In this document: positions 43,763 through 56,782 of the stretch, one piece after another
How positions within the stretch are numbered: position 1 is the first letter of the stretch
Layout of the letters: each line of letters opens with the position of its first letter
Source: Gracilariopsis chorda
Taxonomy: Eukaryota; Rhodophyta; Florideophyceae; Gracilariales; Gracilariaceae
NCBI GenBank assembly: GCA_003194525.1
Contig: NBIV01000062.1
Location: 248,001 to 312,000 of the forward strand
Length of the DNA stretch: 64,000 bases
Direction: 5' to 3'
The notes under the pieces: model-generated
Database searches by the model: none
The model's input: only the letters and a program-made list of their open reading frames with translations
Told to the model about the DNA's origin: nothing
Program-made: the position numbers and the translations under genes

Positions 43763-44488
43763 TGTTAAAGTCTAAAAGTGGTTGAGTGCCTGGCCAACCC
43801 CCACAGAAGGTATCAGCTTGGTCCAAAACCAAACCTTCAGACGACAATAGGGTACTTTTGGAGCCCCTCGCTCCAAAAGCGCATATGCGCCTCTGCTTAA
43901 ACCCAATGTGAAACGGCAATGTGATTGGCTACTGTAAAATGCTATATGCATTGAATACCGTACAAGTGTTATGCAGTGTATGGTACTTGATTGCGGATAT
44001 GCACAAGTGGAGCAATGTGGTTGGTCGAAGTGTGCGCGCAGTAGACTGTTGTGCTGCAATGCTGAAGATGCGAATGGGAGCTGCATTGGGAGATTTGGGA
44101 CAATGTGCGTTTGTGGGCTGCGCTGAGGGGTTGGAGTGCCAAGATGGAAGTTGTTGATTTTTTAGAGCTGATTCCAGATCAAGGGACTGGCAATGGATTT
44201 GCTGCATTGATTGATTTAGTTACTTGAAATTGTGACCCTCTAGATTGTGCGCGCTTTTCGTGTACACCTGCACACACGAATAATGTGTAGTGTAATGGTG
44301 CAACCACCGCCGTCGCTTGCTGCGACGACGGTGAAGTGTGTGCAGTAGGGTATATGTATACTGGCTTTTCCTGCTGTCAAGTAAACTGGTCGACTAAGGG
44401 TGACAACCTTCCTTGTTTTACTTTCTTGTTTCTTGTTCCTCCCTTTCTTTCTTCTCTTTGTTTTTCATAACCCGCGGGCGTTGCGACA
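43763..44488 (+). repeat. 3' LTR of the family 1 Copia
   Basis: TGTTAAAGTC...GTTGCGACA, 726 bp, with the U3 block at 43879-43935. Nearly identical to the LTR at 48118-48842. Directly followed by part of a family 3 LTR in the opposite orientation. Confidence 0.8.
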
Positions 44489-45407
44489 CCAACAATGTGC
44501 CAGCATGTGACAGCACTGTGTAAACACTTTTTTGCATCATCATGAATATGACAAAGCACAAATTCACATGCCACCACATCCATGTACATACCGTAGGTGT
44601 GCTGCGTGCATGGCACGTGCTTACTTGCGCAACTGCGCATATGCATCACCCGCATGTACCTGTAAACCCGATGTAGCCACAGACATTCCTAAGTACCATG
44701 CCCATTCACCTTCTGCCAAGTGGCCAGTTCCATGCCAATGGCCCATACGATGCACAACACTTGTAACTTGTAACCAATGCATTGCTTATGAGTATATGCA
44801 GTAGCCATGCATATGCCCGTTTCACGTTGGGTTTGAGAACACACGCATATGCGCTTTTGCAAAGCAGCTCTCAAAAACAGCCCTCTGTTATATGAAACTT
44901 TGTTTCCAAGTGCTGCAGCATGATGTCCCAGGACTACCAGGCACTCGACCATGTGCTAACATCAACACTCCTCCTCGAGTCCCTGGGAAGCACCATGCTC
45001 CAGAGTCTGCAAGTACACTCCCTCCAGTGCACGAGACTCGAACTTAGCTTCTGGGTTCATTTTCAATATATATGCTGCGCATCCAAACGCTCTAGCATAC
45101 TTCAACGACGGCTTACCACCATCCACCAAAAGGTATAGATTCAGGCCTGTGGTAGAGTGGAAAGATCTATCGCATATACAAATATCATATATCAATGCAT
45201 ACGGCCATAGGCATTCTTGCCAGTGTGCCTGAATCAGCAAAGCTCGAGCAGCTTCTTGCATTGTGCGATTGATGCGCTCGGCAATGGCATTATGGTATGG
45301 GGTGTAGGGAAAAGAAAGTATCATTCCCTGCAGACCATTCGTGGTTTGGGTCTTGGAGGGCAATGTACCCTTCGGCATTATTTGTATGCAAATTCTGAAT
45401 ATTCACA

Positions 45408-45485
45408 TGCGCTCCTCCAACACTCTGATGAAACACATGCGCTCCTCCAACACTCTGATGAAATACGTGCGCTCCTCCAACCTGC
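45408..45485. repeat. 30-bp tandem repeat, about 2.6 copies
   Basis: Unit beginning GCGCTCCTCCAACACTCTGA, repeated head to tail inside the integrase region of the minus-strand Copia element. The period is a multiple of three, so it adds ten residues per copy. Confidence 0.75.
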
Positions 45486-47301
45486 CGGAGATTTTGCCCA
45501 ACATCAGGAAACAATGCACTAACACCATAGCTATGCGAAACGAAGTCGTTATGCTCAATTGGATTTGGCAGCGTGAACAAACGATAGGACATGACACGTT
45601 GCCCACATCCAATCTCTAATCCATATTAATGTATACCGCAAACCCCATTCCCACATAAAAGGGACTGAATGCCTTTATCGGTCATACGACCTACAGAAAC
45701 CAAGTTGTATCCAAGATCCGGGACTAGAAGTACATCTGTCAACCTTAGGTTAGCCTTCGAAAAACGGAGTATTACATCCCCTTTTTGTGTAGCGGAGACC
45801 GTAGTGTTGTCAGCGACCTTAATCGTCCTTTGCTGTATGTCAACCAATGTGTTTGGGACGAACGCAGAAGCACAACTGAATAAGAGGGATGGGGCACCAC
45901 TGTCTGCGTAGGTGTCTACGAAAGTAGACGCAGGGGGAACCACTGCAGACTGTTCAGCAGACATTGCAGCCATCTCAATCTTAGATTTTTTTTGTGATGA
46001 CCTCCCAAAGTGAGTTTTTGGAACCAGTTTTGAGATTCTCTAAGATAGCTTTCGGCAGGTGATTGTCTGGATTGTCAGGATTCATGTGACATCGGTCCTG
46101 CGTGTGACCATCTCTGTCACAGAAGCTGCAATGATAACTATTTTTGCCTGCAATAGCATAAGCGCGCCCATTGTAGTCAGTGCATGAGTTGGGATCTGAT
46201 GTACTTGCATCAATGTCGTAAACATTTGAAGATGTGGTGTGTCCACTTGAACGGTTACTGTCCTTACTTCTGCTCTTCATGCGTTTGCGATTATGACCAG
46301 AACTAGCTGAATCAATTTGGCGAGCATTGTATTCGTCTATGAGGGTAGTGGCCACGTAGTCCCATGTCAATTCCGAGATGTCCTTTGTCCGAAGTGCCGC
46401 AGCCGTTGACTCCAGTGAGCAGTTGGGATCAATAGAGGCTAACAGCATTGGCGCCTTGTGGGATTCGGGAATGGCAGCATCCTTCCGCAGTCGGTCTAGC
46501 TGCGAGAGTAGGGACGCAAACTGGCCGACATAGTCCGACATATTCTGGCCATTATACGACATTCGGAATAGCTGGGTCTGTACAGCAATACGTGACACTG
46601 TCCTATTAGAAGCATACCTTGCATCAAGAAGTTTGAGCATACGCCCAGGGTCATCATCGACGTCTATAACCACACGCAGAGAGGCATCTCTAAGTGCGCA
46701 TATTATGATTGCCCATGCCTTTTCTCGTGTGACAAGTACACGGGGAGTGGTCTGCGGCGGGCTTGAGCCCGACGCCGGCGTCCTGGTAGCACTGTATGAC
46801 CCCTCCGAGCCTGACATTACGACATTCCAGACTCTTTTGATGCGACATGCAGCTCGTAGACGATGTCGCCATAACGTTTAATCCTCACTTTTACCATGGA
46901 AGCGTGGCCTTTTCGCACCAGAGGTGGTTCCAGACTCAACTTCGGAGTCAGACCTTGTTCCAGAAGGAGTTCAAATACCAAAGTAAATAAAACAAATGTA
47001 GCAAAGTGAGGGACTCGATGCTTTGAATCGACGATCAGCTGGGATTAAAGAGAATGATGGCGGTACAGGCGCTGAATTTTAGCTGATGTCACACTAAGAA
47101 AGAGATACTGGAGTGGAGATTTGTCGACACTTAACAGCTCGGATTCCAGCGGAGACCGTGTAAACAAGTCTCAACGCTCGTCCAGACGCGTCTGGTACGC
47201 GAATCATAGGCGGAGTTTGGGTCCTCGACGACCGGAGTATACTCACAAGTGGCTCTGAAGCGCACTCGAAAAAGAAAATAAAAGATGAAACTTCGTAAAC
47301 A

Positions 47302-47376
47302 CGGGCGCACTGACAGGAGAAACTACCTCCGCTACCCTAAGGGTTGAAACCCTGGACCCTGGATGCTCTCTCCAGG
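47302..47376 (-). promoter_or_regulatory. Conserved Copia leader element, copy 3
   Basis: On the minus strand, CCTGGAGAGAGCATCCAGGG, then TTTCAACCCTTAGGGTAGCG and GTCAGTGCGCCCG. Very close to copy 1. Confidence 0.5.
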
Positions 47377-48117
47377 TGCGAGGTGCGATTTTCTTCGACC
47401 TGCCCTACTCCGCGCACTTCACAAGTAGGGTGCTCAATCCGTACGAAACTTCCCAGGTAGGTTATTAAGCAACGCGATATGCTTTCACCAGTTAACCCCT
47501 GCTCGTCTCTTGCGGGGTATCAGCTCGATCTTACCCGCGCACGCAAAAATAAAAGAATTTGAAACCGAGCGACCTCTGCAAGTATCGACGCTCTGGGCGC
47601 GTAACCTGTTAATATGAAGTGAGGTTGATAGATGATGTTGGGCTTCGACGGAAATAAAAAGGGAAGAAATAAAGAAAATAAACAGTGAAGGTTGCCAGAC
47701 TTGGGGGCGAGTTTACTTGGTACTGCGACTTCAGAGTCTTATATATCAAATCTATTTCGCACTACCACGACAAGAAAACCCTACACCAATACGTGGGGAC
47801 ACCCAATACTACCAATCATAATCAAAGATAACACAATAAGCGTTGCACACACTGATTACAGCTAGGTACAACCATGCATAACAACATAACAAAACATTAC
47901 AACAACGCACATCAAGTGAACCAAGCAGCCATAATGCGCAAAAAGTGAACCAGACATGTCAACAATGTGCCAGCATGTGACAGCACTGAGTACACACTTA
48001 CTTGCATCATCATGACTATGAAAAAGCAAAAAGTCACATGCCACCGCATCCACGTACATACCCTAGGTGTGTTGCGTGCATGGCACGTGCTTACTTACCC
48101 CACTGCACTTATGCAAC

Positions 48118-48842
48118 TGTTGAAGTCTAGAAGTGGTCGAGTGCCTGGCCAAGCCCCACAGAAGGTCTCAGCTTGGTCCAAAACCAAACGTTCAGGCGAC
48201 GATGGGCACTTTTGGAGCCCCTCGCTCCAAAAGCGCATATGCGCCTCTGCTCAAACCCAACGTGAAACGGCAATCTGATTGGCTACTGCAAAATGCTGTA
48301 TGCATTGTATACCGTACAAGTTTTATGGAGTGTATGGTGCTGGATTGCGGATATGCAAAAGTGAAGCAATGTGGCAGTTCCAAGTGTGTGCGCAGTAGAC
48401 GGTTGTGCTACAATGCCGAAGATGCGAATGGGAGCTGTATTGGGAGATTTGGGACAATGTGCGTTTGTGGGCTGCGCTGAGGGGTTGGAGTGCCAAGATG
48501 GAAGTTGTTGATTTTTTAGAGCTGATTCCAGATCAAGGGACTGGCAATGGATTTGCTGCATTGATTGATTTAGTTACTTGAAATTGTGACCCTCTAGATT
48601 GTGCGCGCTTTTCGTGTACACCTGCACACACGAATAATGTGTAGTGTAATGGTGCAACCACCGCCGTCGCTTGCTGCGACGACGGTGAAGTGTGTGCAGT
48701 AGGGTATATGTATACTGGCTTTTCCTGCTGTCGAGTAAACTGGTCGACTAAGGGTGACAACCTTCCTTGTTTTACTTTCTTGTTTCTTGTTCCTCCCTTT
48801 CTTTCTTCTCTTTGTTTTTCATAACCCGCGGGCGTTGCGACA
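48118..48842 (+). repeat. Family 1 Copia LTR, apparently solo
   Basis: TGTTGAAGTC...GTTGCGACA, 725 bp, nearly identical to the LTR at 43763. U3 block at 48233-48290. The flanking 5 bases differ (GCAAC and ATCAT), and the two flanks belong to different Copia copies, so it marks a rearrangement rather than a clean solo insertion. Confidence 0.75.
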
Positions 48843-51800
48843 ATCATCTGGATGATCGGTGCCGCTTTCAGTGCTCTGTGCCGTTGGTATAGGAGTGGAA
48901 TCAATATTTTCTGTATCACTCTCAATATCGAATGGATTGTCCACAGAAACCATACCACCACTCTCATTATCAATTTCACAGTGATTTGCGAATTCATAAG
49001 TATCATCTGATGCACCTTCTTCACTCATAAGATGTTCCAGAAATGGTGCCCCAGGGAAGTTGGACTCGGCAAATGTCACATGCCGAGACTTTACAATGCG
49101 TGGAATCTCATCACTATCATTGACTCAAACACCATACACACCATGCTAAAGAGTCTGCAAGTACACTCCTTCAAGTGCACGAGACTCGAACTTGGTATCC
49201 GGTTTCATCTTAAGCACGAACGCAGCACACCCAAACACTTTGACATGCTTCAGGGATGGTTTTGAACCAGTCACCAAAAGGTAAGGGCTGCTTCCAGTTG
49301 CTGAGTGACAAACCATATTGCAAACATGTATGACGTGCTTTAATGCGTATGGCCACAAGTACTCTGGGAGACTTGCCTGTATGAACAGAGCTCGAGCAGC
49401 TTCCTCCATAGTGCGATTGATGCGCTCGGCTATTGCATTGTGTTCCGGAGTATAACGAAGAGAGAAAGAAGTGTCTTGAAGATTGTTGGCAGGGTTCTGC
49501 TGCAACACAATACACTCTTCGGCATTATCCAAGTGCACTATCGCAATGGCCACTCCTCCAAGCTGCTGGAACCTATGCTCAACTGCATCGAATACAACAG
49601 CAATCTAACATTTATGGGTCATGAAGCCTAAGAGTGCATACTTTGAATGCTCGTCAAGGAAGGTAGAGGCATATTGAAAACTTTGTGGAAATGACAGTAC
49701 AAGGGGCCCTAGTATATTGGAGTGTACAACCTCACCTACGGCTGATGCTCGGTCGTATTTGCCAGGAAACGGAAGTTTATGCGCCTTACCAAGCATACAC
49801 GGGCGGCATATCTCCTCCATTTCCGACATCTTCAGAACCCCTTCAGCAGGTTTGTAAACTGACTGGAGGTCGCATGCATTGATGTGGGCAAGTTGCCAAT
49901 GCCATAGATTAGCAATAATGGACTCCGATGTCTTCATACAATGATCTCCACTAGTTGGTGTCGAGGGTGAGGTTGGGTTGGTACCTTGCAATATCGGATC
50001 GGGTAAGGTGTACAACCCCGAGCGTCGATCGCGATGGCCACTGCCGACTACAAACCCATTATCCAAGGTGAGACGAACTTCACTTGAGCGAAAGAAGCAT
50101 TCAATGCCCCTCTCCGCCAAGCATCCTACGAACACCAAATTGTATTCCAGTTCTGGAACGAACAGGACATCAGTCAATTGTATGTTTGCGTACTCAAATG
50201 GCAATAATATGTCACCCCGCTGCGTTGCACATACTTCAGTGTTGTCGGCAAGCATGATGGTTCGAGTTTCTACGTTGTGCAAGGAATCGGGAATAAACGC
50301 AGACACCGAATGGAAAAAGTATGATAAAGCACCACTCTCGGCATAGGTGTCCATATCGCAACTGTCGGGAGGTACGATGGAAGACTTTTCCAGTGCCATA
50401 CCACATACTTCAATACTTTATGAACTACCCGCCGGCTTATTGCAAGACTTGGACGCCCGAGATTTGCTCTTCGATTTGACGTTAGGCTTGTCCAGGATGC
50501 TTTTGGGTAAGTGATTATCTAGTTTATTAGAATTCACATGGCATCTGCCCTTTGTGTGACCATCACGATCACAGAACTCACAGTGATAAGTCCGGTTACT
50601 GGACACCACGTATGCTCTACAAGTTGTACTTGGCCGATCATCAGAGTCACTTCCATCCCTGATGTGAGTGTGACTGGAGTTTTGGGACACACGTGAACCA
50701 CCAGAACCTTTGCTTCTGTTCTTCTTTCGACTTCGCGTACGTCCAGAACTAGAATAACTGACCAGACGAGCATTGTACTCATCGATCAAAGTGGTTGCCA
50801 TATAGTCCCAAGTGAGTTCCGATATGTCCTTGGTACATAGTGCAGCAGCCGTGGACTCCAACGAACTGTTCGGATCAATAGAAGCAAGTAGCATAGCTGC
50901 CTTGTGACACTCCGGTATTGCAGCATCCTTGTCCATACGGTCTAACAGAGCGAACAATGCCGTGTATTGATCGAAATAGCTGGACATGTTCTCACCGCTG
51001 TACGACATTGGGAACAATCTTGTCTGCACTGCAATTCTAGATACAGTCCTATTCGAGGCATAACGTCCATCTAAGAGTTGCAAAATACGTGCAGGATCAT
51101 CATCCACGTCCATGATTACGCGTAATGGAGCATCATCCAGAGCACAGATGATGATACCACAAGCCTTTTCTCGTTTCGCAATGATACGGGGAGTTGCTAT
51201 TTCAGTGCCACTACCTGCGGTAGTTGTGTCTTGAGTTGAACTATCTGTGGTAGATTGAAACCCAGAGGGATTCGCGACATTCCACACACCATTAATACGG
51301 CATGCAGCACGAAGACGGTGACGCCACAGCATATAATCATCACCTCGCTTACCATGGAAACAAGGAACGTTCATTCCAGAGGTGGATTCCGTTTCAACTT
51401 CGGAGTCCGACATGGTTCCTACGGGGGTAGAACCGAAGAAAAGCAACAAACGCAACTATGTAGATGCCAAATGTAGTGATATCCACACAATATAGTGAAG
51501 CCAAAGGAAGGATTTCATGGCTTCTGTTACACAAAGAACCAGAAAACCTGGAGCGGAGAAGAATCTCAAACACTCAATATCGAAAATGTCAGCGAAGACT
51601 GTGTAACCAAGTCTACTATGCTTGTCGAGACGCGTCTCGTACTTGATCACAGGCGGAGTTCGGGTACTCAACGCCCGAATTATACTCGCAGGACGTACTG
51701 ATACGAGCCTGGACACAAATAAAACTTCTTAAGACGGGCGCACTGGCAGGTGATACTATCCCCGCTACTCTAGAGGTCCGAATCCTCTGGTCCCTGGTAA

Positions 51801-51847
51801 CTTTCTCCAGGTGAGATGCGGTTGCTGCGACCAGTCCTGCTCCGAGC
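48843..51847 (-). mobile_element. Copia element (gag to post-integrase linker), broken
   Basis: Minus strand, closely related to 37177-44488: leader, gag (MSDSEVETESTSGMNVP start near 51412; CCHC knuckle CEFCDRDGHTKGRC), protease, integrase (AERINRTMEEAARAL) and the acidic linker. RT and RNase H are absent. Its 5' LTR is 51848-52663. A few breaks; gag is nearly open. Confidence 0.82.
51735..51812 (-). promoter_or_regulatory. Conserved Copia leader element, copy 4
   Basis: On the minus strand, CCTGGAGAAAGTTACCAGGG, then TTCGGACCTCTAGAGTAGCG and GCCAGTGCGCCCG. Very close to copy 2. Confidence 0.5.
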
Positions 51848-52663
51848 TGTTAATATGAAATGACGTTGGGCTTCGACAGAAAAGAAAGGGAAGGAAAGAA
51901 AGAAAATAAAGAGTAAAGGTTGTCAGGCTTGGGGGCGAGTTTATTTAGTACTGCATCTTCTGAGTCTTATATAGCACCTCTATTACGCCCTACCACTACA
52001 AGAAAACCCTACACCACTAAATGGGGACACCCAATACTACCAATCATAATCAAACACAACACAATAAGGGTTGAACATACTGATTACAGCTAAGTACAAC
52101 CATCCATAACAACATAATAAAACATTACAGCAAAGCACACCAAGTGAACCAAGCAGCCAACAATGCGCAACAAGTGAAACAGACATGCCAACAATGTGCC
52201 AGTATGTGACAGCACGGTGTAAACACTTACTTGCATCACCATCACTATGGCAAAGCACAAATTCACATGCCACCGCATCCATGTACATAACCTAGGTGTG
52301 TTGCATGCATGGCACGTGCTTACTTGCACAACTGCACATATGCAACACCTGCATGTACCTGTAAACCAGATGTAGCCACACATATTTCTAAGTATCACGC
52401 CCATTCACCTTATGCCAAGTGGCCGGTTCCGTGCCCATGACCGATCCGATGCACAAAACTTGTAACCAATGCATTGCATATGAGTATATGCAGTAGCCAA
52501 TCATATGCCCGTTTCACGTGGGGTTTGAGAATACACGCATATGCGCTTTTGCAAAGCAGCTCTCAAAAACAGCCCTCGGTTATATGAAACTTTGTTTCCA
52601 AGTGCTGCACCATGAAGTCCCAGGACTGACTACCAGGCACTCGAACATGTCCTAACATCAACA
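51848..52663 (-). repeat. Family 3 Copia LTR shared by two tandem elements
   Basis: Minus strand TGTTGATGTTAGG...CATATTAACA, 816 bp. To its right ends the pol of one Copia element (52664-56782), and to its left starts the leader and gag of the next (48843-51847), so one LTR serves both. Confidence 0.8.
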
Positions 52664-55600
52664 CTCCTCCTCGAGTTCATGGTTTAGACCAACTCGATCC
52701 AAGATCAATTCTGTCATAGCAGGGCTAAGTGGCTTAGTGAGTATGTCAGCATCGTTGTCCTCACTTGGCACATATTCCACACTTATCACCTTGCTCTTGA
52801 CAAACTCCCGGATAAAGTGTATCTTCACGTCAATGTGTTTGGCACGTCCAGAGGGGCAACGCTCACCAATGGCCCACTCAATCGCACATTGATTATCTGA
52901 GCGTAGTGGAGTACTATCATTAACCAATAATCCACATTCTCCAAGTCCTCGAGATATCCACATTAGCTCTTGACTTGCCATCACTAATGCGTAGTACTCA
53001 GACTCGCCTGTAGACAATGCCACCGACGCCTGCTTACGGGCACCGTAGAAACAAACACATGACCCAAGTTTGATCATAAAGCCAGACAAAGACTTCCGAT
53101 CAGTGGTATCACCTGCGTAATCAGAGTCAACATAACCATTCAGCAGGAGGTTCCCAGAGTGATACACAAGTCCATGGTGAGTAGTGCCACGTAAATACCT
53201 CAGAACGCAGTTCACCGCTCGATGACAATATCGAGTTGGTGCTTTCTGGAAGCGTGCTAAGATAAGTACAGGTGCCAATATGTCCAAACGGGTGCGTGAT
53301 GCCAGTTACAGCAGAGACCCGATCATCTGCTGATACAACTGGACTTCATACGGTGACTTATCCTCCTCCACATCAAGTGAAGAAAAAAATTATTCCACCA
53401 TTGGGCTCCGTGAAGGCTTGCTATACTCAAGTCCAAACCGCCGTAACATGCCACTGACATACAACGGCTGTGCAAATTTCACACCTAGCAGTTGGCCATT
53501 GGAGTTCAGGTTCCAGGTTAAGTCAACACCAAGATACATTCTGACACGAGTCTCAACGTGTAAGTCATACAACGACTTGAGCTCCTCCAAGATCTGAGAA
53601 CGTTGTTCGGCACTAGGGGTAAATATGAGAAGGTCATCCACGTATACCAGGATGTATGCATAAGTGTCAGCAGGTAACTTGCGCCTGAAAACACATGGTG
53701 CACTGGGTAATTCTTCAAAACCTATGCCTTTAATGTGTGTGCTGAACTTCGTGTGCCATGCCAGATGAGCCTGCTTAAGCCCGTATATAGCCTTTAGCAG
53801 TTTGTAGCATTATGATTTGAGACCCGGAATGCGACGCGGTGACGTCAACCACACGTCTTCCTTGAGGTCACCATTAAGAAATGCGGTCTTTATGTCAACC
53901 TGGGCAACAAACATCTGCAAGCACAACATCAGGTACAAGAACATGCGAACCAAATTGAACGAAGCAACTGGTGCACACGTCTCTTAGTAGTCCTCATCAT
54001 ATGTCTGGTGGTTGCCTCCAGCCACTATTCGAGCTCAAAATCGGTAAACGCAGTCATCTGCATCACGTTTCACCTTCAGTATGACATGCGTTGGCAGGGG
54101 CTGGGACTTTGGTGAGTCATCCACAACCCATGTAGCATTGTCCTCTAAAGATGTCAACTCGTCATCAATAGCATGCAGCCATTTCTTTCTTTCAGTTGGG
54201 GTTGCGGACAGTGCTTCTTTGAGTGAGGGATCATCACTCGTGGTAACCTCAACCTCAGATTTGGCCGTGCCGGCCATATGCCACCAGCATTGTGGTGCAC
54301 GCCTGGTGCCACGAGGTTAGCGTGACTGTGACTCAGAGTCATCATTTACTTGTTCAATGTCACCTTCATCGCCATTTGACCCCTCTTCATCACTAGAACT
54401 GTGCTCGGCATCATCAATGTTTGATGTTTCAGGGTCAACCATCATGTCTGTAGCTGCCTCAGGGTGGTCTATGGTACCATTTTCTGAGGTTGACATGACG
54501 TCCTCAACATCGTCAACAGAGAACTCATCCGACCTGATGGCATCCATATCATCCTCAGAACTATAAGTATAATCTGATGTACTCTCTTCATCCATATAGT
54601 TGCTAAGATATGGTGCACCAGGGAACCTAGACTCATCAAAGGTGACATGACGTGACCGTACTACTCGAGGAATATGGTCGTCATCACTAACTAGAACCTC
54701 GTAAACACCATGCTCAAGAGTCTGCAAGTACACTCTCTCAAGTGCACGAGACCCGAACTTGGTTCCCGGATTCATTTTTAATACGTATGCACCACATCCG
54801 AATACTCTGACATACGTCAAAGAAGGCCTAGTTTCAGTCAGTAGGACATGCGGTGTTACGCCAGTCGTGGAGTGCGGCACTCTATTGCGAACATAAATAA
54901 CATTTTTTAGTGCATAAGACCACAAATATTCTGGAAGATTTGCTTGAATGAGCAAGGCTCGGGCAGCTTCACCCATAGTGCGATTGATGTGCTCTGCAAT
55001 AGCATTATGTTCCGGGGTACACGGTGGAGAAAACGATACCTCCTGGAGACCATTCTTGGGATTCTCTTGCAAGGCAATGTACTCTTCTGCATTATCAGAG
55101 TGCAGCTTTCGAGTAAGCACATGCTCTCCTCCAAGCTGTTTGAGCTTCTGCCTCACACCCAAGAACACTTGTGCAATCTCAGACCTATGCATCATGAACC
55201 CAATTACTGCATATCGCGAGTGATCATCCACAAATCCAGATGCATACCGGAATCGATCTGGGAACGATGGCACTAATGGACCCATAATGTCTGAGTGCAC
55301 AATGTCTCCAACGTTGTCAGATCTTTCAAACTTGCCCAGAAATGGCAGTTTATGTGCTTTGCCAAGCTGACACGATCGACATATCTCCTCCATGCACTTG
55401 AGTTTTGGGACTCCGTCGACATGTTCATGAACCTTTTGTAGGTCATGCTCATTCATATGTGCCAGTCTGCGATGCCACAATGTACTTGTGCTGTCGTCTG
55501 TTGCAGAAAGCATCTTGGATGTATCCCAATGGTCAATGGGGTTGGGTAGCATGTGTAGACGGGAACGATTATGACGAGTCCCACGTCCAATGTCAAACCC

Positions 55601-56782
55601 GTCCTCATGTTATAGGGTTACCTGCTTACCACAGAACCGTGACTGGATACCCTTGTCAGCTAAGCGACCTACAGATACTAGGTTATATCCAAGATTCGGA
55701 ACTAGCAGCACTTTCGACAACCTGAGGTTCACATCCAAGAAGGGTAGTATGACATCTCCTTGTTGCTCGGCATTAACCGTGGTGTTGTCAGCTACCTCAA
55801 TTGTCTTCTCTGGTATGTCAATCAGTGTGTCTGGAACGAAAGCAGATACAGAACAGAAGAAATGAGACGTAGCACCACTGTCCGCATAAGTGTAGAGTGA
55901 CTAATAGCTGGTGGTACCACTGAAGACTTTTTACTAGCAACACCAGCACTCTCAACTGCGGACGCTCTAATAGATGACTTCTCAGAACGCTTTGGCTTCT
56001 CAACTGCGTTCACCCTCAGCTGGTCCAAGATTTCTTTGGGCAGATGGTTGTCAGGGTTGTCTGGATTCACGTGACATCGGTCTTGAGTACGTCCATCACG
56101 GTCGCAGAAGGTGCAGTGGTACCCGTTTCTGCTTCCAGCAGCATACGCACGAACAGTGGGGTCGTTAACAGTGGTCGAATCTGACGCGTTACCATCATTT
56201 TCATTACCAATCGATGATCTGCTGTGTCCACTTATACGGGCACCACCCTTGTTCCTGTTCTTTTTGCGATTATGACCTCTACTGGAACTACCTGAACCCA
56301 TTTGACGAGCATTATATTCATCAATCAGGGTTGTCGCCACATAGTCCCATGTCAGTTCGGAGATCTCCTTGTTCTTAAGTGCTGCTGCAGTTGACTCCAA
56401 AGAGCAGTTGGGGTCAATAGAGGCCAGAAGTATCGGTTCCTTGTGAGACTAGGTATAGCCGCATCCTTGCCCATGCGGTCCAGCTGCGAGAACAGATAGG
56501 CAAACTGGTCCACATACTCAGACATGTTTTGGCCTTTGTATGACATTCTGAACAGCTGAAACTGCACAGCTATACGAGACACAGTCCTGTTTGAGGCATA
56601 TCTCGCATCAAGTAGTTGAAGCATGCGACCAGGGTCATCATCCACATCCATGACTACACGCAGTGGGGCATCAACAAGTGCACAAATGATGATTGCACAT
56701 GCCTTTTTCGCGCTTTGCAAGTATACGGGAGGGTGTCTGGGTCGCACTAGAAGCAGACGCTTGTGTCATTGTGGCACTAGAT
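52664..56782 (-). mobile_element. Copia element (gag to RNase H), broken
   Basis: Minus strand: gag with a CCHC knuckle (CTFCDRDGRTQDRC region), protease, GAG-pre-integrase (LWHRRLAHMNEHDLQ), integrase, RT and RNase H ending HIDVKIHFIREFVKS...NHELEEEC. It is related to the element at 44489-48117. Its 5' end is cut off by the insertion of the rightmost Copia element at 56783. It has several breaks. Confidence 0.83.

Larger units (their letters stand above)
37177..44488 (+). mobile_element. Copia retrotransposon with both LTRs (family 1 LTRs), broken
   Basis: 5' LTR 37177-37752, primer site 37753-37770, leader to about 38490, then gag, protease, integrase, RT and RNase H in Copia order, and 3' LTR 43763-44488. 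Visible marks are a CCHC knuckle (CGFCDRDGHKKDRC), the protease DSGATSHFF, the integrase AEYI/AERINR region, the RT motif YVDDIL and RNase H HIDVKVHF. A family 3 LTR (38853-39674) lies inside gag. The element has several breaks and cannot be active. The LTRs differ in length (576 and 726 bp), so it is not a recent insertion or the two LTRs had different histories. Confidence 0.85.
44489..48117 (-). mobile_element. Copia element with partial family 3 LTRs, broken
   Basis: Minus strand: part of the 5' LTR (47607-48117), primer site 47589-47606, leader, gag with a CCHC knuckle (CSFCDRDGHTQDRC), protease (ADSGAPSLLF region) and part of the integrase, then the start part of the 3' LTR (44489-44967). 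RT and RNase H are missing apart from the last few codons. A 30-bp unit is repeated three times at about 45408-45485. Broken in several places. Each LTR is cut at a different point by a family 1 LTR. Confidence 0.8.

Noticed and set aside
45400-45490. Possible CRISPR array
   Set aside because: The 30-bp units are contiguous with no spacers, and the host is eukaryotic.
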